Of a stretch of 64,000 bases of DNA, positions 55,600-64,000 are shown piece after piece. Both the position numbers and the translations under genes were made by a program. How positions within the stretch are numbered: position 1 is the stretch's first letter; each line of letters starts with the position of its first letter. Source of the DNA: Serratia proteamaculans. Lineage in GTDB: Bacteria > Pseudomonadota > Gammaproteobacteria > Enterobacterales > Enterobacteriaceae. The DNA lies in NCBI RefSeq assembly GCF_008830365.1, contig NZ_WBKI01000002.1, positions 1-64,000 on the forward strand, read 5' to 3'. The notes under the pieces are model-generated. The model had not been told where the DNA came from and did no database searches. It saw only the letters and a program-made list of their open reading frames with translations.

Positions 55600-56714
55600 C
55601 AGAGAGCCTCCGCGCCGCCGCGGCTGACAATCACTTCATCGCCGATGTTCAATCCGCTGAGAATTTGCACGTCAATATTGTTCCGCAGGCCAATGACCAC
55701 CTCACGCTTTTCCTCCTTGCCCTGTTTCAATATCGAAACCTGGTAGCGATTATCGGCAATTTGATCGCCCAGCGCCGCCAAAGGAATGACCTGTGCCTGA
55801 CTGACGCCCGCCAGTTGGATATGCACCTGCGCGGTCATTTGCAGTCGCAGCAACCCCTCGGGGTTCGGCACTTCAAAACGTGCATAGTAAAAGATGGCGT
55901 TATTGACCTTTTCCGGCGTCGGCTGAATATCTTTCAGCACGCCGTCAAAGCGCCGGTTCGGATCGCCCAGTACGGTAAACCAGGCTTTTTGGCCCGGTTT
56001 GAGGCTGATAACGTCTGCTTCCGATACCTGAGCCTTCACCAACATGGTGCTGAGATCGGCCAGGGTCAAAATGTTTGGCGCCTGTTGTGCGGCGATCACC
56101 GTCTGGCCCTGCAAGGTGGTGATTTGCACCACGTCACCGTCCATCGGTGCTTCAATCCGGGTAAACGCCAGATTGATTTTTGCGGTATCCAGGCTGGCCT
56201 GATTTCTGGCGATCTGCGCCTGAATGGTGCCCACCTGGGCTTTTTTCACCGCCAGTTGGGTTGCCGCCTGATCCAAATCCTGGCGTGATACCGCCTGCAG
56301 TTTGGCCAGCGCCTGATTGCGCTGCAGCGTTACCGCCGCCAGCTGTTGTTCCGCCTGAGCCTGCTGCAACTGAGCATGCAACTCACGCAAGGTAGCCTCA
56401 CCCTCTCGGATGCTGTTTTGCGCCTGCTGCGGGTCAATCACGCCCAGTAACTGGCCCTTTTTCACCCGGTCGCCAATCTCGACGTACAGGCTTTCCAACT
56501 GACCGCTGACCTGCGCGCCCACGTCAACTTTGCGCACTGCGTCAAGCTGGCCGGTCGCCAATACGTTTTGCTGTAGATCGCCCTTGGCAACCTTCACCGT
56601 TTTAAATGGGGTCGCTGTCGGATGGCCAAAGTGCCAGGCCGCTACTGCGGCAATCGCCACCAGTACCACCAGCACCATGACCCAGCGTCGTTTATGTCCT
56701 TTAAACCACGTCAA
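55599..56714 (-). CDS. macA: Efflux periplasmic adaptor MacA
   Basis: Membrane-fusion protein, 371 aa (E. coli: 371), joining MacB and TolC. I chose a TTG start at 56714 (product [14 protein letters not shown]), preceded by AGGA at good spacing and giving the E. coli length; a further upstream start would add 19 residues. One N-terminal membrane helix, then lipoyl halves around a coiled coil ([20 protein letters not shown]). [20 protein letters not shown] is diagnostic. Confidence 0.93.
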   Translation of the reverse strand: MTWFKGHKRRWVMVLVVLVAIAAVAAWHFGHPTATPFKTVKVAKGDLQQNVLATGQLDAVRKVDVGAQVSGQLESLYVEIGDRVKKGQLLGVIDPQQAQNSIREGEATLRELHAQLQQAQAEQQLAAVTLQRNQALAKLQAVSRQDLDQAATQLAVKKAQVGTIQAQIARNQASLDTAKINLAFTRIEAPMDGDVVQITTLQGQTVIAAQQAPNILTLADLSTMLVKAQVSEADVISLKPGQKAWFTVLGDPNRRFDGVLKDIQPTPEKVNNAIFYYARFEVPNPEGLLRLQMTAQVHIQLAGVSQAQVIPLAALGDQIADNRYQVSILKQGKEEKREVVIGLRNNIDVQILSGLNIGDEVIVSRGGAEAL

Positions 56715-56897
56715 AATAGATTCCTGTCTGTTGCAATTGAAGCTGCCAATGGCGGCTAAATTATCACGCACAGTGCTGAATAACTAAACCTTAGCTCAAC
56801 ACATTGTGGAGACACCCTTGGTTACATTCAGTATTGAACTCCCGTTTAGTCAAGGCTTGTTGAAATAGCGCCATTCAACACAGTCAAGGATTTCATC

Positions 56898-57866
56898 ATG
56901 TCTCAGCTCAGCTATCCACTCGTATCTGCTCGCCCGCTTAACGGCTGGCAACTGATGACGGCGCTGGCCAATGGCGACAAAATGCCGAGCAAAGCCTGGA
57001 AGAAAACATCATTCCGCCTTAAGTTTATCGGTCGTTCGTTATTTTCCTGGCGCACCACCAGTGGCCTGCTCAACATGCTGGCGTCCAACCCTTTGCTGGA
57101 TGAGATCCTGAGCGCGCAACCCAACCTGCCGTGCAAGCTGCATCGCCCCTATCTGGCAGCAAACATGAGCAAAATCGAGGGCCTGTTCGCCCTGCGCGAC
57201 CATTACGATCTCAGCAAACAACGCATGCCAATGAAAATGCTGCTCGGTCATCTGAACAAGCCCTTTATGCTGACCAGCGCCAGCGGCAAGAGTGGCGGTG
57301 CGGTGTCACTGGAGCTGGCAGCCATTGATCACCTGAATAAAGAAGGGGAAGCCACTCTGCTGCTGCGTAATGCCAACGGGATCATGCTGGCGGAAATCAC
57401 CTTTGCACTGATGCACTTTCAGCAACAGCCAACGTTGTTTATCGGGGGGTTGCAGGGGGCCAATCACCAGGTACCCCACGCGGAAATCCAGCAGGCCACC
57501 AAAGAGTGCCACGGGTTATTCCCAAAACGGCTGGTGCTGGAGGGCATTTGCACACTGGCACGTCATCTGGGCATTCAGCAAATCGTGGCGGTCGGCAACA
57601 GCACCCATATCTATCAGAACTGGCGTTATCAGAGTAAAAAGAAACAACTACTGCATGCCGATTACGATCAATTTTGGATATCAATAGGCGGCAAGATGCT
57701 GGAAAGCGGCTATTTTCTATTGCCGGAACACATCACTCGCAAACCCATCGATGACGTCGTCAGTAAAAAACGTGCAGAATACCGCCGTCGCTATCAACTG
57801 CTGGACGAGCTGGAACAGGGAATGGCGGAGCATTTCAACGCCCAATCCCGTTTTGCCGGGGCCTAA
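56898..57866 (+). CDS. ybjX: VirK/YbjX family protein (DUF535)
   Basis: 322 aa, DUF535 family, related to Salmonella/Shigella VirK and E. coli YbjX; a role in envelope stress and virulence is reported for relatives but the biochemistry is unknown. Typical parts are ECHGLFPKRLVLEGICTLA and HLGIQQIVAVGNSTHIYQNW. It diverges from macA, as in E. coli, and overlaps the end of ybjD (convergent) by 4 bp. Confidence 0.9.
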   Translation: MSQLSYPLVSARPLNGWQLMTALANGDKMPSKAWKKTSFRLKFIGRSLFSWRTTSGLLNMLASNPLLDEILSAQPNLPCKLHRPYLAANMSKIEGLFALRDHYDLSKQRMPMKMLLGHLNKPFMLTSASGKSGGAVSLELAAIDHLNKEGEATLLLRNANGIMLAEITFALMHFQQQPTLFIGGLQGANHQVPHAEIQQATKECHGLFPKRLVLEGICTLARHLGIQQIVAVGNSTHIYQNWRYQSKKKQLLHADYDQFWISIGGKMLESGYFLLPEHITRKPIDDVVSKKRAEYRRRYQLLDELEQGMAEHFNAQSRFAGA

Positions 57867-59527
57867 TCGGCCCGGCCGCGCGCCAGCCAGATCACGCGTG
57901 AGAACATTTTCTTCAGCAGGGGGGGCACCGAATCCGTGCCCCGCTCACCCGCGGTCATCGCAACCTCAATCGCCAGGTCGGGCTTCGAGGAGTGATGCAC
58001 CGCCTTGAGGATCACCTTACGTACCGGCATCTGGCCATTGCTCGGCACGGAGGCCACCCGGTAATAGACCGAGCTGAAGCCTTCACGGAACATAAAGTGT
58101 TCCATATCCGGCGCCGGTAACGCGGTCAAACGGTCTCGCTCGTTATCGTCATGGTTATCCAGCATGCTACGTACGGTACTGGCGTATTTTCTCCCCGCCT
58201 CATCGCCGTCCACCAGCGCATGCCACTCAATGCCCATCCGCCGGGCAAACCTTAGCAACGGCTTCAGGCCGCACTGGGCAAACTCGATCACCCGCACCCC
58301 TTCCGCTTCAAAGTGATAACCACACTGGCGCGCCAGCTCATTCAGCAGCCAGACTTCCGTTTCACCTTCCACCAGCAGCCAACAGCGGGCAAACAACGAC
58401 GACGGTCGGTTAAAGCGAATATGAAATGAAATGCGTCGCCCGTCCTCCGGGCCCAAACCGCGTGGCCCAAGGCGATAAGTGGCAACCCGCCCCGACTCAC
58501 GCACTAACCGGCAAACGTGCTCAACCGGCACCAGGGAGACCAGTTCGCTGGAATTGGTGGTGGTGATGCGCTGCAGCGGCAGCTGGTTCAGCAGCCCCCA
58601 GGCCACCGACAGCATGATCGGATGCAGACGGGTCTCCGGATCCTCCACCAGCAACAGCGGCCGGGCGTGCGGATCCAGCTTGACGCTGCCCTTGGCCTGC
58701 AGCAGCGTAGAAAACATGCCCAGTAAAATAAGACGCATACTGCGGCTATTAGGTTCGGCCACCATGCGGTTGATACTGTCCAGCGAACGCCATGCCAGCT
58801 GATCCTGATCTTGATCCAGTCGCTGTCGGCGTGGCCTTGTCACCTGCGAGCCCTGTTCAGCGAAGTAGTGTTCCAGCAGTTGCTGCATGGCCGCCAACCC
58901 CTGACGCATCTCGGCATTGGTCAATTTTTGCGGGTTACGCACCAACTCACGCGTCAATTGATCCAATTGCAGGGACAGCGCCTTGTTATCCGCCGGGTTT
59001 TCGTTATTCAGCGTACTGGGCCGCAGGCGGCGGATAAAACGTGCATCGCGCAGGCGCAGTACCGGGTGAATCCGGATGATGGCATGCACCAGTTGCTCAA
59101 TATGATGCAATTGCATCGCATTGCCGTCCGCATCCAGGAAGCCACGCCAGGTACATACCGTATCGTCATCAGCCAATTCGCCTTCGCAACGGTAATAAAT
59201 GCGGTTCAGGTTATCGTCACCCTTAATCCACAGCGGCGACAGATGGCGGTAACGGGGCAGATGAGCATGGCCAATGTCTTTTTCACAGAAGGTAAAAACC
59301 ACCTGCAAATGTCGATCTTTGGCCTCTTCCTCACCGGGCGGGAAATGAAAGTCATGCGCCTCAAAACGGTACAGCTTGGGCTCTGGGGCCAGCAGCAAAG
59401 TCAGCGCGTCAAGCAGGCTGGATTTACCCCAGGCGTTTTCGCCGAGCAGCAGCGTGTTGTCATCCAGCATCAGTGATAGCCGGTTGATGCCGCGGAAACC
59501 TACAATCTCGATACGCTCTAAGAACAT
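57863..59527 (-). CDS. ybjD: OLD-family ATP-dependent endonuclease-like protein YbjD
   Basis: 554 aa (E. coli: 552). The start at 59527 (MFLERIEIVGFRGINRLSL) matches E. coli. Walker A GENAWGKSSLLDALT, an ABC-type ATPase with LLVEDPETRLHP, and a C-terminal TOPRIM domain with LLVEGETEVWLL and LVDGDEAGRKY. It resembles OLD nucleases; the cellular role is unknown. It is a chromosomal gene, not phage cargo. Confidence 0.92.
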   Translation of the reverse strand: MFLERIEIVGFRGINRLSLMLDDNTLLLGENAWGKSSLLDALTLLLAPEPKLYRFEAHDFHFPPGEEEAKDRHLQVVFTFCEKDIGHAHLPRYRHLSPLWIKGDDNLNRIYYRCEGELADDDTVCTWRGFLDADGNAMQLHHIEQLVHAIIRIHPVLRLRDARFIRRLRPSTLNNENPADNKALSLQLDQLTRELVRNPQKLTNAEMRQGLAAMQQLLEHYFAEQGSQVTRPRRQRLDQDQDQLAWRSLDSINRMVAEPNSRSMRLILLGMFSTLLQAKGSVKLDPHARPLLLVEDPETRLHPIMLSVAWGLLNQLPLQRITTTNSSELVSLVPVEHVCRLVRESGRVATYRLGPRGLGPEDGRRISFHIRFNRPSSLFARCWLLVEGETEVWLLNELARQCGYHFEAEGVRVIEFAQCGLKPLLRFARRMGIEWHALVDGDEAGRKYASTVRSMLDNHDDNERDRLTALPAPDMEHFMFREGFSSVYYRVASVPSNGQMPVRKVILKAVHHSSKPDLAIEVAMTAGERGTDSVPPLLKKMFSRVIWLARGRAD

Positions 59528-59719
59528 CTGTCGCCTCCCGTGCGCACTGCCACCGTCCTTCATGGGGTGACCTCCTCAGAGCATGGTCAAAAAACCCCTT
59601 GCAGGTCAAGCGGACGAGGTTAAATCTGCCGCTTTACTCCGGCCGTTGTTTTGGTTAGCTTGTTGAGCCCCGCCGGTCACCCGCGCGCCATCCGCTGAAC
59701 AAAGGACGTAAGCTTCACC

Positions 59720-60616
59720 ATGTATTCAGGACTGCTGATTATTCTGTTACCGCTGATTGCCGGTTACCTCATTTCTTTACGCAGCAGGACGTTACTGCAA
59801 ACCATCAACCGCCTGCTGAGCGGGATGGTGTACGTGATCCTGTTCTTTATGGGCATCAGCCTGGCGTTTCTGGAGGACCTGAGCAGCAATCTGGTCTTGA
59901 TCTTCCAGTATGCCTCGGTGTTTTTCCTGTGCATTCTCGCCGCCAGTTTACTGATGTTGATGCTGCTGGAACGCAAAATGCCGTGGCACAACAGCCATAA
60001 ACAGGAAAAGCTGCCCTCACGCCTGCATATGGCACTCGAGTCGTTCAAACTGTGCGGCGTGGTGCTCGGCGGCTTCCTGCTCGGCCTGACGCAGTGGCAA
60101 TGGCTGCAATTCGCCAATAAAGGCAGCGAGTATGCGTTGATTTTCCTGCTGCTTCTGGTCGGCATCCAACTGCGCAACAGCAGCATGACGCTGCGCCAGA
60201 TCGTGCTTAACCGTCGCGGCATGATGGTTGCGGTCGTGGTGGTCGTTAGCGCACTGGCCGGGGGGGCTCTGGCGGCACAGCTGCTGGGGTTGCCGATCAA
60301 AGCCGGGCTGGCGATGGCGTCCGGTTTTGGCTGGTACTCGCTTTCCGGCATTCTGATCACCGACGCCTACGGCCCGGTCCTGGGTAGCGCCGCCTTCTTT
60401 AACGATCTGGCGCGCGAACTGGTAGCGATTATGCTGATCCCAACACTGGTACGTCGCAGCCGTTCCACCGCGCTGGGCCTGTGTGGCGCCACCTCAATGG
60501 ACTTTACCCTGCCAGTGCTGCAACGCAGCGGGGGTATGGAGATAGTGCCGCCAGCCATTGTGCACGGCTTCCTGCTGAGCCTGTTGGCACCGGTACTGAT
60601 CGCCCTGTTCTCTTGA
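59720..60616 (+). CDS. lysO: Lysine exporter LysO
   Basis: Inner-membrane L-lysine exporter, 298 aa (formerly YbjE), about eight helices. KLCGVVLGGFLLGL, then GFGWYSLSGILITDAYGPVL and GLCGATSMDFTLPVLQ are diagnostic. A short inverted repeat with CCCGGG follows the stop. In E. coli its expression depends on ArgP; no site is assigned here. Confidence 0.94.
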   Translation: MYSGLLIILLPLIAGYLISLRSRTLLQTINRLLSGMVYVILFFMGISLAFLEDLSSNLVLIFQYASVFFLCILAASLLMLMLLERKMPWHNSHKQEKLPSRLHMALESFKLCGVVLGGFLLGLTQWQWLQFANKGSEYALIFLLLLVGIQLRNSSMTLRQIVLNRRGMMVAVVVVVSALAGGALAAQLLGLPIKAGLAMASGFGWYSLSGILITDAYGPVLGSAAFFNDLARELVAIMLIPTLVRRSRSTALGLCGATSMDFTLPVLQRSGGMEIVPPAIVHGFLLSLLAPVLIALFS

Positions 60617-60674
60617 TTTCTGCCCGGGGGCATTGCCCCCGGAAAGCGTAATAATTCCCATCCGCATGGCAAAG

Positions 60675-60688
60675 TTGCGCTAAATCAA
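60675..60688 (+). promoter_or_regulatory. Candidate FNR box of hcp
   Basis: TTGCGCTAAATCAA matches the FNR consensus TTGAT-N4-ATCAA at eight of ten positions. Its centre is about 70 bases upstream of the probable start of transcription (TATGCT at 60740-60745). As I recall, E. coli hcp has FNR at a similar distance. Confidence 0.7.
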
Positions 60689-60749
60689 ACTTGCCCTTGG
60701 TAGCATCACAAAAGCCTTTTTAAGCCCCGGTTGCCGATCTATGCTCATA

Positions 60750-60772
60750 AACAAGCATTATAAATGCAACTT
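60750..60772 (+). promoter_or_regulatory. Candidate NsrR operator of hcp
   Basis: AACAAGCATTA, T, AAATGCAACTT compared with the NsrR consensus AAGATGYATTT-N-AAATRCATCTT: 8 of 11 and 10 of 11 matches. It overlaps the expected transcription start just after the TATGCT element, a good place for repression by the nitric-oxide sensor NsrR. Confidence 0.75.
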
Positions 60773-60788
60773 TAAAAAGGAAGCGATT

Positions 60789-62438
60789 ATGTTCTGTGTG
60801 CAATGTGAACAAACCATCCGTACCCCAGCCGGCAACGGCTGCTCCTATGCCCAGGGCATGTGTGGCAAAACGGCGGAAACCTCTGACCTGCAGGATCTGC
60901 TGGTCGCAGCGTTACAGGGATTATCCGCCTGGGCGTTGCAGGCCCGGGCGCTCGGGATCGTCGATCATGATATCGACAGCTTTGCCCCACGCGCCTTCTT
61001 CTCGACCCTGACCAATGTTAACTTCGATTCAGAGCGTATCATCGGTTACGCGCGCGAAACCATCGCTCTGCGTGAGTCTTTGGCCGCCCGTTGCCGGTTG
61101 CTGGACGCAGGTGTACGCGTCGATCATCCCCTGGCCACGCTGCAGTTGGCCGGCGATGATATGCCCTCACTGTTGCAACAGGCCTCTCAGTTTGCCCTGA
61201 ATACCGATAAAGCCGAGGTCGGTGACGACGTGCACGGCCTGCGCATGCTGTGCCTGTATGGTCTGAAAGGCGCTGCGGCTTATATGGAACACGCCCACGT
61301 GCTGGGCCAGTCCGATGACCAAATTTACGCCGACTACCACGCTTTTATGGCCTGGCTCGGCACCCAGCCGCGCGACGTGGATACCCTGCTGAATAACGCC
61401 ATGGGCATCGGTAAAATGAACTTTAACGTGATGGCGATCCTCGATCACGGAGAGACTCAGGCCTATGGCGATCCGGTACCCAGTGCGGTTAACGTGCGCC
61501 CGGTGGCGGGTAAAGCCATTCTGATCTCCGGCCATGATCTGAAAGATCTGCGCATGCTGCTGGAACAGACCGAAGGCCAGGGCGTGAACGTCTACACCCA
61601 CGGTGAAATGTTGCCGGCACACGGCTACCCGGAACTGAAAAAATTCAAGCATCTGGTGGGCAACTACGGCAGCGGCTGGCAGAACCAGCAAACCGAGTTT
61701 GCCAAATTCCCCGGCCCGATCCTGATGACCTCCAACTGCATTATCGATCCTGAAGTGGGTAACTACGGCGATCGCATCTGGACACGCAGCATCGTCGGTT
61801 GGCCGGGCGTTAACCATCTGGAAGGGGACGATTTCGCCCTGGTGATCGCTCAGGCTCAGGGCATGAGCGGCTTTCCGTACAGCGAAATCGAACATATGAT
61901 CACCGTCGGTTTTGGCCGCCAGACGCTGCTCAACGCCGCTGATACGGTGATCGACCTGGTGGCGCAAAAGAAACTGCGTCACGTCTTTTTGGTCGGCGGT
62001 TGTGACGGCAGCCGTGATGAACGCAGCTACTTTACCGACTTCGCCCGCAGCGTACCGCAAGACTGCCTGATCATGACCTTGGCCTGCGGCAAATACCGCT
62101 TCAACAAGCTGGATTTCGGTACTCTGGAAGGTTTGCCACGCCTGCTGGACGTCGGCCAATGTAACGACGCCTATTCTGCCATCATGCTGGCGGTCAAACT
62201 TGCCGATACCCTCGGCTGCTCGGTCAACGAGCTGCCGCTGAGTCTGGTGTTGTCATGGTTTGAGCAAAAGGCGATCGTCATCCTGCTGACGCTGCTGTCA
62301 CTGGGAGTCAAAAACATTGTCACCGGGCCGACCGCGCCGGGCTTCCTGACCGACAACCTGATGGCCATTCTCAACGACAAGTTCGGCATGCGTCCGATCA
62401 CCACCGTTGAGCAGGATCTGCAAGCCCTTCTCGGCTGA
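60789..62438 (+). CDS. hcp: Hydroxylamine reductase / hybrid cluster protein Hcp
   Basis: 549 aa (E. coli: 550). Detoxifies NO and makes S-nitrosylated proteins under anaerobiosis; it carries a hybrid Fe-S-O cluster. The N-terminal cluster motif is CVQC with Cys18 and Cys25 (C-x2-C-x11-C-x6-C, the class II form). The ATG at 60789 follows AAGGAAG. Its electrons come from Hcr, encoded next. FNR and NsrR sites are readable upstream. Confidence 0.97.
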   Translation: MFCVQCEQTIRTPAGNGCSYAQGMCGKTAETSDLQDLLVAALQGLSAWALQARALGIVDHDIDSFAPRAFFSTLTNVNFDSERIIGYARETIALRESLAARCRLLDAGVRVDHPLATLQLAGDDMPSLLQQASQFALNTDKAEVGDDVHGLRMLCLYGLKGAAAYMEHAHVLGQSDDQIYADYHAFMAWLGTQPRDVDTLLNNAMGIGKMNFNVMAILDHGETQAYGDPVPSAVNVRPVAGKAILISGHDLKDLRMLLEQTEGQGVNVYTHGEMLPAHGYPELKKFKHLVGNYGSGWQNQQTEFAKFPGPILMTSNCIIDPEVGNYGDRIWTRSIVGWPGVNHLEGDDFALVIAQAQGMSGFPYSEIEHMITVGFGRQTLLNAADTVIDLVAQKKLRHVFLVGGCDGSRDERSYFTDFARSVPQDCLIMTLACGKYRFNKLDFGTLEGLPRLLDVGQCNDAYSAIMLAVKLADTLGCSVNELPLSLVLSWFEQKAIVILLTLLSLGVKNIVTGPTAPGFLTDNLMAILNDKFGMRPITTVEQDLQALLG

Positions 62439-62491
62439 TAACGTTATTCCTGGGGTCGCGGATAGCGGCCCCTTTGCTTTTGAGGTGCCCG

Positions 62492-63496
62492 ATGACCCAA
62501 CCCAGCCCACTTTGCCCCAACCGCATGCAGGTGCATTCGATCCAGCAGGAAACCGCTGACGTCTGGACGCTGAATCTGATTTGCGATGTTTTTTACCCTT
62601 ATCAACCCGGTCAGTTTGCGCTGGTCAGCATTGGCAATAGCGAAGACACGCTGCGCGCCTATACGCTGTCCTCCTCACCCGGTCAGAGTCGTTTTCTCAG
62701 CATCAGCGTGCGTTGCCTGCCGGACGGCGTGGGTTCACGCTGGTTAACCCGCGACGTCAAACCCGGCAATACCCTGTGGCTGTCCGATGCACAAGGCGAG
62801 TTCAGCTGTGAACGGCACCCGGCCGATCGTTACCTGATGCTGGCGGCCGGTTGTGGCGTCACGCCGATTATCTCCATGTGTCGCTGGCTGGTAGCGAACC
62901 GTCCGGCCTGTGATATCGCGGTGATCTTTAACGTGCGTACCCCTGCTGACACCATTTTCGCCGAACAATGGCGCGAGTTGTGCGCCGCGCATCCGCAGCT
63001 GCGGCTGACGCTTATGGCCGAACAGGATATTCAGCCGGGCTATCTCAGCGGACGAATCAGTGCCGAAGTGCTGCGCCAGACGCTGCCGGATCTCACCGAG
63101 CGCACGGTGATGACCTGTGGCCCCGCGCCCTATATGACTCAGGCAGAACAGCTTTGTCTGCAGCTTGGTGTGCCGGCCAGCCGCTTCCATAAGGAGCAAT
63201 TCCATACCCCGGCAGAAACCGATGCCGAACAGGGTGAAGGATTAACCCTGCGTACCGCTCGCCCTCTGCGTGAGTTCCGCGTACCGGTCGGCAGCACGCT
63301 GCTGGCGGCAATGGAAGCTCACGCGCTGCCGGTCAACGCCGCCTGTCGCGCCGGGGTGTGTGGTTCATGTAAAACCCGCATCCTCGAAGGTGACTACACC
63401 ACCAGCAGCAGCATGACGCTGACTGCGGCTGAAATCGCCCAGGGCTACGTGCTGGCCTGCAGTTGCCAACTGCAAGGTGACGTCACCCTCGCCTGA
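62492..63496 (+). CDS. hcr: NADH oxidoreductase Hcr
   Basis: 334 aa, reductase for Hcp with FAD/NAD domains ([18 protein letters not shown], then [18 protein letters not shown]) and a C-terminal [2Fe-2S] plant-type ferredoxin ([18 protein letters not shown], with a later Cys). GAGGTG precedes the ATG at 62492. It lies 50 bp after hcp in the same operon. Confidence 0.95.
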   Translation: MTQPSPLCPNRMQVHSIQQETADVWTLNLICDVFYPYQPGQFALVSIGNSEDTLRAYTLSSSPGQSRFLSISVRCLPDGVGSRWLTRDVKPGNTLWLSDAQGEFSCERHPADRYLMLAAGCGVTPIISMCRWLVANRPACDIAVIFNVRTPADTIFAEQWRELCAAHPQLRLTLMAEQDIQPGYLSGRISAEVLRQTLPDLTERTVMTCGPAPYMTQAEQLCLQLGVPASRFHKEQFHTPAETDAEQGEGLTLRTARPLREFRVPVGSTLLAAMEAHALPVNAACRAGVCGSCKTRILEGDYTTSSSMTLTAAEIAQGYVLACSCQLQGDVTLA

Positions 63497-63503
63497 CACT
63501 TTC

Positions 63504-63532
63504 TGCCCCGTCGGCCACGATGGGGCATTTAT
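63504..63532 (+). terminator. Possible hcp-hcr terminator
   Basis: TGCCCC (63504-63509) and GGGGCA (63522-63527) pair with a 12-base loop, followed by a short T-run, just after the hcr stop. Weak T-tract. Confidence 0.5.
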
Positions 63533-63557
63533 CGGCAAGCAGGCTTTCCCTTCCCCT

Positions 63558-63568
63558 TCTACACTTTC
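63558..63568 (+). promoter_or_regulatory. Candidate sigma-S promoter element of poxB
   Basis: TCTACACTTTC matches nine of eleven positions of the extended sigma-S minus-10 consensus KCTAYRCTTAA. poxB is RpoS-dependent in E. coli. The predicted leader is about 130 bases. Confidence 0.5.
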
Positions 63569-63615
63569 CCGGTTCCATGCATGTCACTGCGTTTATTTGA
63601 GAAAGACTGATAAGT

Positions 63616-63635
63616 CATACCCAATAGATTTCAAG
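63616..63635. repeat. ERIC terminal fragment in the poxB leader
   Basis: CATACCCAATAGATTTCAAG resembles the terminal 20 bases of the ERIC consensus, but the rest of the element is missing. It is probably a decayed remnant lying in the poxB leader. Confidence 0.5.
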
Positions 63636-63698
63636 TCACGCTTGCCGACTGGTTGTGGTTTGAAAGACGAGGGGGCCTTTACAACGCTTGGGGGAATT

Positions 63699-64000
63699 AT
63701 GAAGCAAACTGTAGCCACACTGATCGCCAAAACTCTGGAACAGGCCGGTGTGAAACGCATTTGGGGCGTCACCGGTGATTCGCTCAACGGACTCAGCGAC
63801 AGCCTGCACCGTATGGGCACCATCGAATGGCTGGGAACGCGCCACGAAGAGGTCGCCGCCTTCGCCGCCGGAGCAGAAGCCCAGCTTACCGGTCAGTTGG
63901 CGGTCTGTGCCGGTTCCTGTGGCCCAGGCAACCTGCATCTGATTAACGGTCTGTTTGACTGTCATCGCAACCACGTACCAGTATTGGCGATTGCCGCACA
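63699..64000 (+). CDS. poxB: Pyruvate dehydrogenase (quinone) PoxB, partial
   Basis: The first 100 residues are visible; the gene continues beyond the window. Peripheral membrane enzyme using ThDP and FAD to convert pyruvate to acetate and CO2, mainly in stationary phase. [20 protein letters not shown], then [20 protein letters not shown] and the ThDP residue Glu in [13 protein letters not shown] are as in E. coli. GGGG precedes the ATG. Confidence 0.96.
   Translation, partial: MKQTVATLIAKTLEQAGVKRIWGVTGDSLNGLSDSLHRMGTIEWLGTRHEEVAAFAAGAEAQLTGQLAVCAGSCGPGNLHLINGLFDCHRNHVPVLAIAA

Noticed and set aside
57863-59527. ybjD as a phage-defence OLD gene acquired with the prophage
   Set aside because: It lies 29 kb from the prophage in conserved enterobacterial order and is homologous over its length to E. 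coli YbjD.

Overview
The window is chromosomal DNA of an enterobacterium, most likely Serratia or a close relative. Gene order and protein sequences in the right 35 kb follow the Escherichia coli pfl-dms-serS-ftsK-lrp-trxB-cyd-clp-mac-hcp-poxB neighbourhood closely. The left 28.6 kb is a P2/186-type prophage. Its left end (rest of the tail module, ogr, left attachment site) lies outside the window. The right end stops at an integrase directly upstream of pflA, so the phage appears to sit between pflB and pflA.

Prophage layout, read from the right: integrase and C repressor (27.2-28.6 kb, + strand); a divergent early operon cox-orf-B-four small genes-small membrane protein-A (27.1 down to 22.4 kb, - strand); an AT-rich accessory region (22.3 down to 18.4 kb, + strand); then portal Q and terminase P (+ strand) diverging from a long late block on the - strand: O-N-M-L-X-holin-lysozyme-lysB-lysC-R-S, an AT-rich membrane-protein insert, V-W-J-I, a fibre cassette, then FI-FII-E and the start of E'. 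A 19-bp sequence at 19711-19729 matches the P2/186 cohesive-end (cos) sequence and separates the two ends of the packaged genome. All structural and regulatory genes seen are open, so the prophage may be functional.

The prophage carries cargo in the places where P2 relatives are known to vary. (a) Between Q and cos is a single protein with a PD-(D/E)XK nuclease signature (18445-19434), preceded by a striking bipartite inverted repeat. (b) Between cos and A, where P2 carries tin and old, is a tightly coupled three-gene cassette (19953-22253) of two proteins I cannot assign and a PD-(D/E)XK nuclease; this is the best candidate here for an undescribed anti-phage system. (c) Between S and V is a two-helix membrane protein. 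(d) Between I and FI is a fibre cassette with an SGNH-hydrolase fibre, a LamG-like protein and a histidine-rich collar-type fibre, without a recognisable gpG chaperone. The lysozyme has the cysteine layout of phage P1 Lyz, a disulfide-caged secreted endolysin.

The host part is a set of conserved housekeeping and anaerobic genes: pflA, an MFS transporter (ycaD), the DMSO reductase operon dmsABC with its chaperone dmsD, serS, rarA, lolA, ftsK, lrp, trxB, cydDC, aat, infA, clpA, clpS, cspD, macAB, ybjX, ybjD, lysO, hcp-hcr and the start of poxB. The N-degron pathway (aat, clpA, clpS) is clustered. The hcp promoter region has readable FNR and NsrR sites. An ERIC-type repeat lies between cspD and macB, and an ERIC end fragment lies in the poxB leader.
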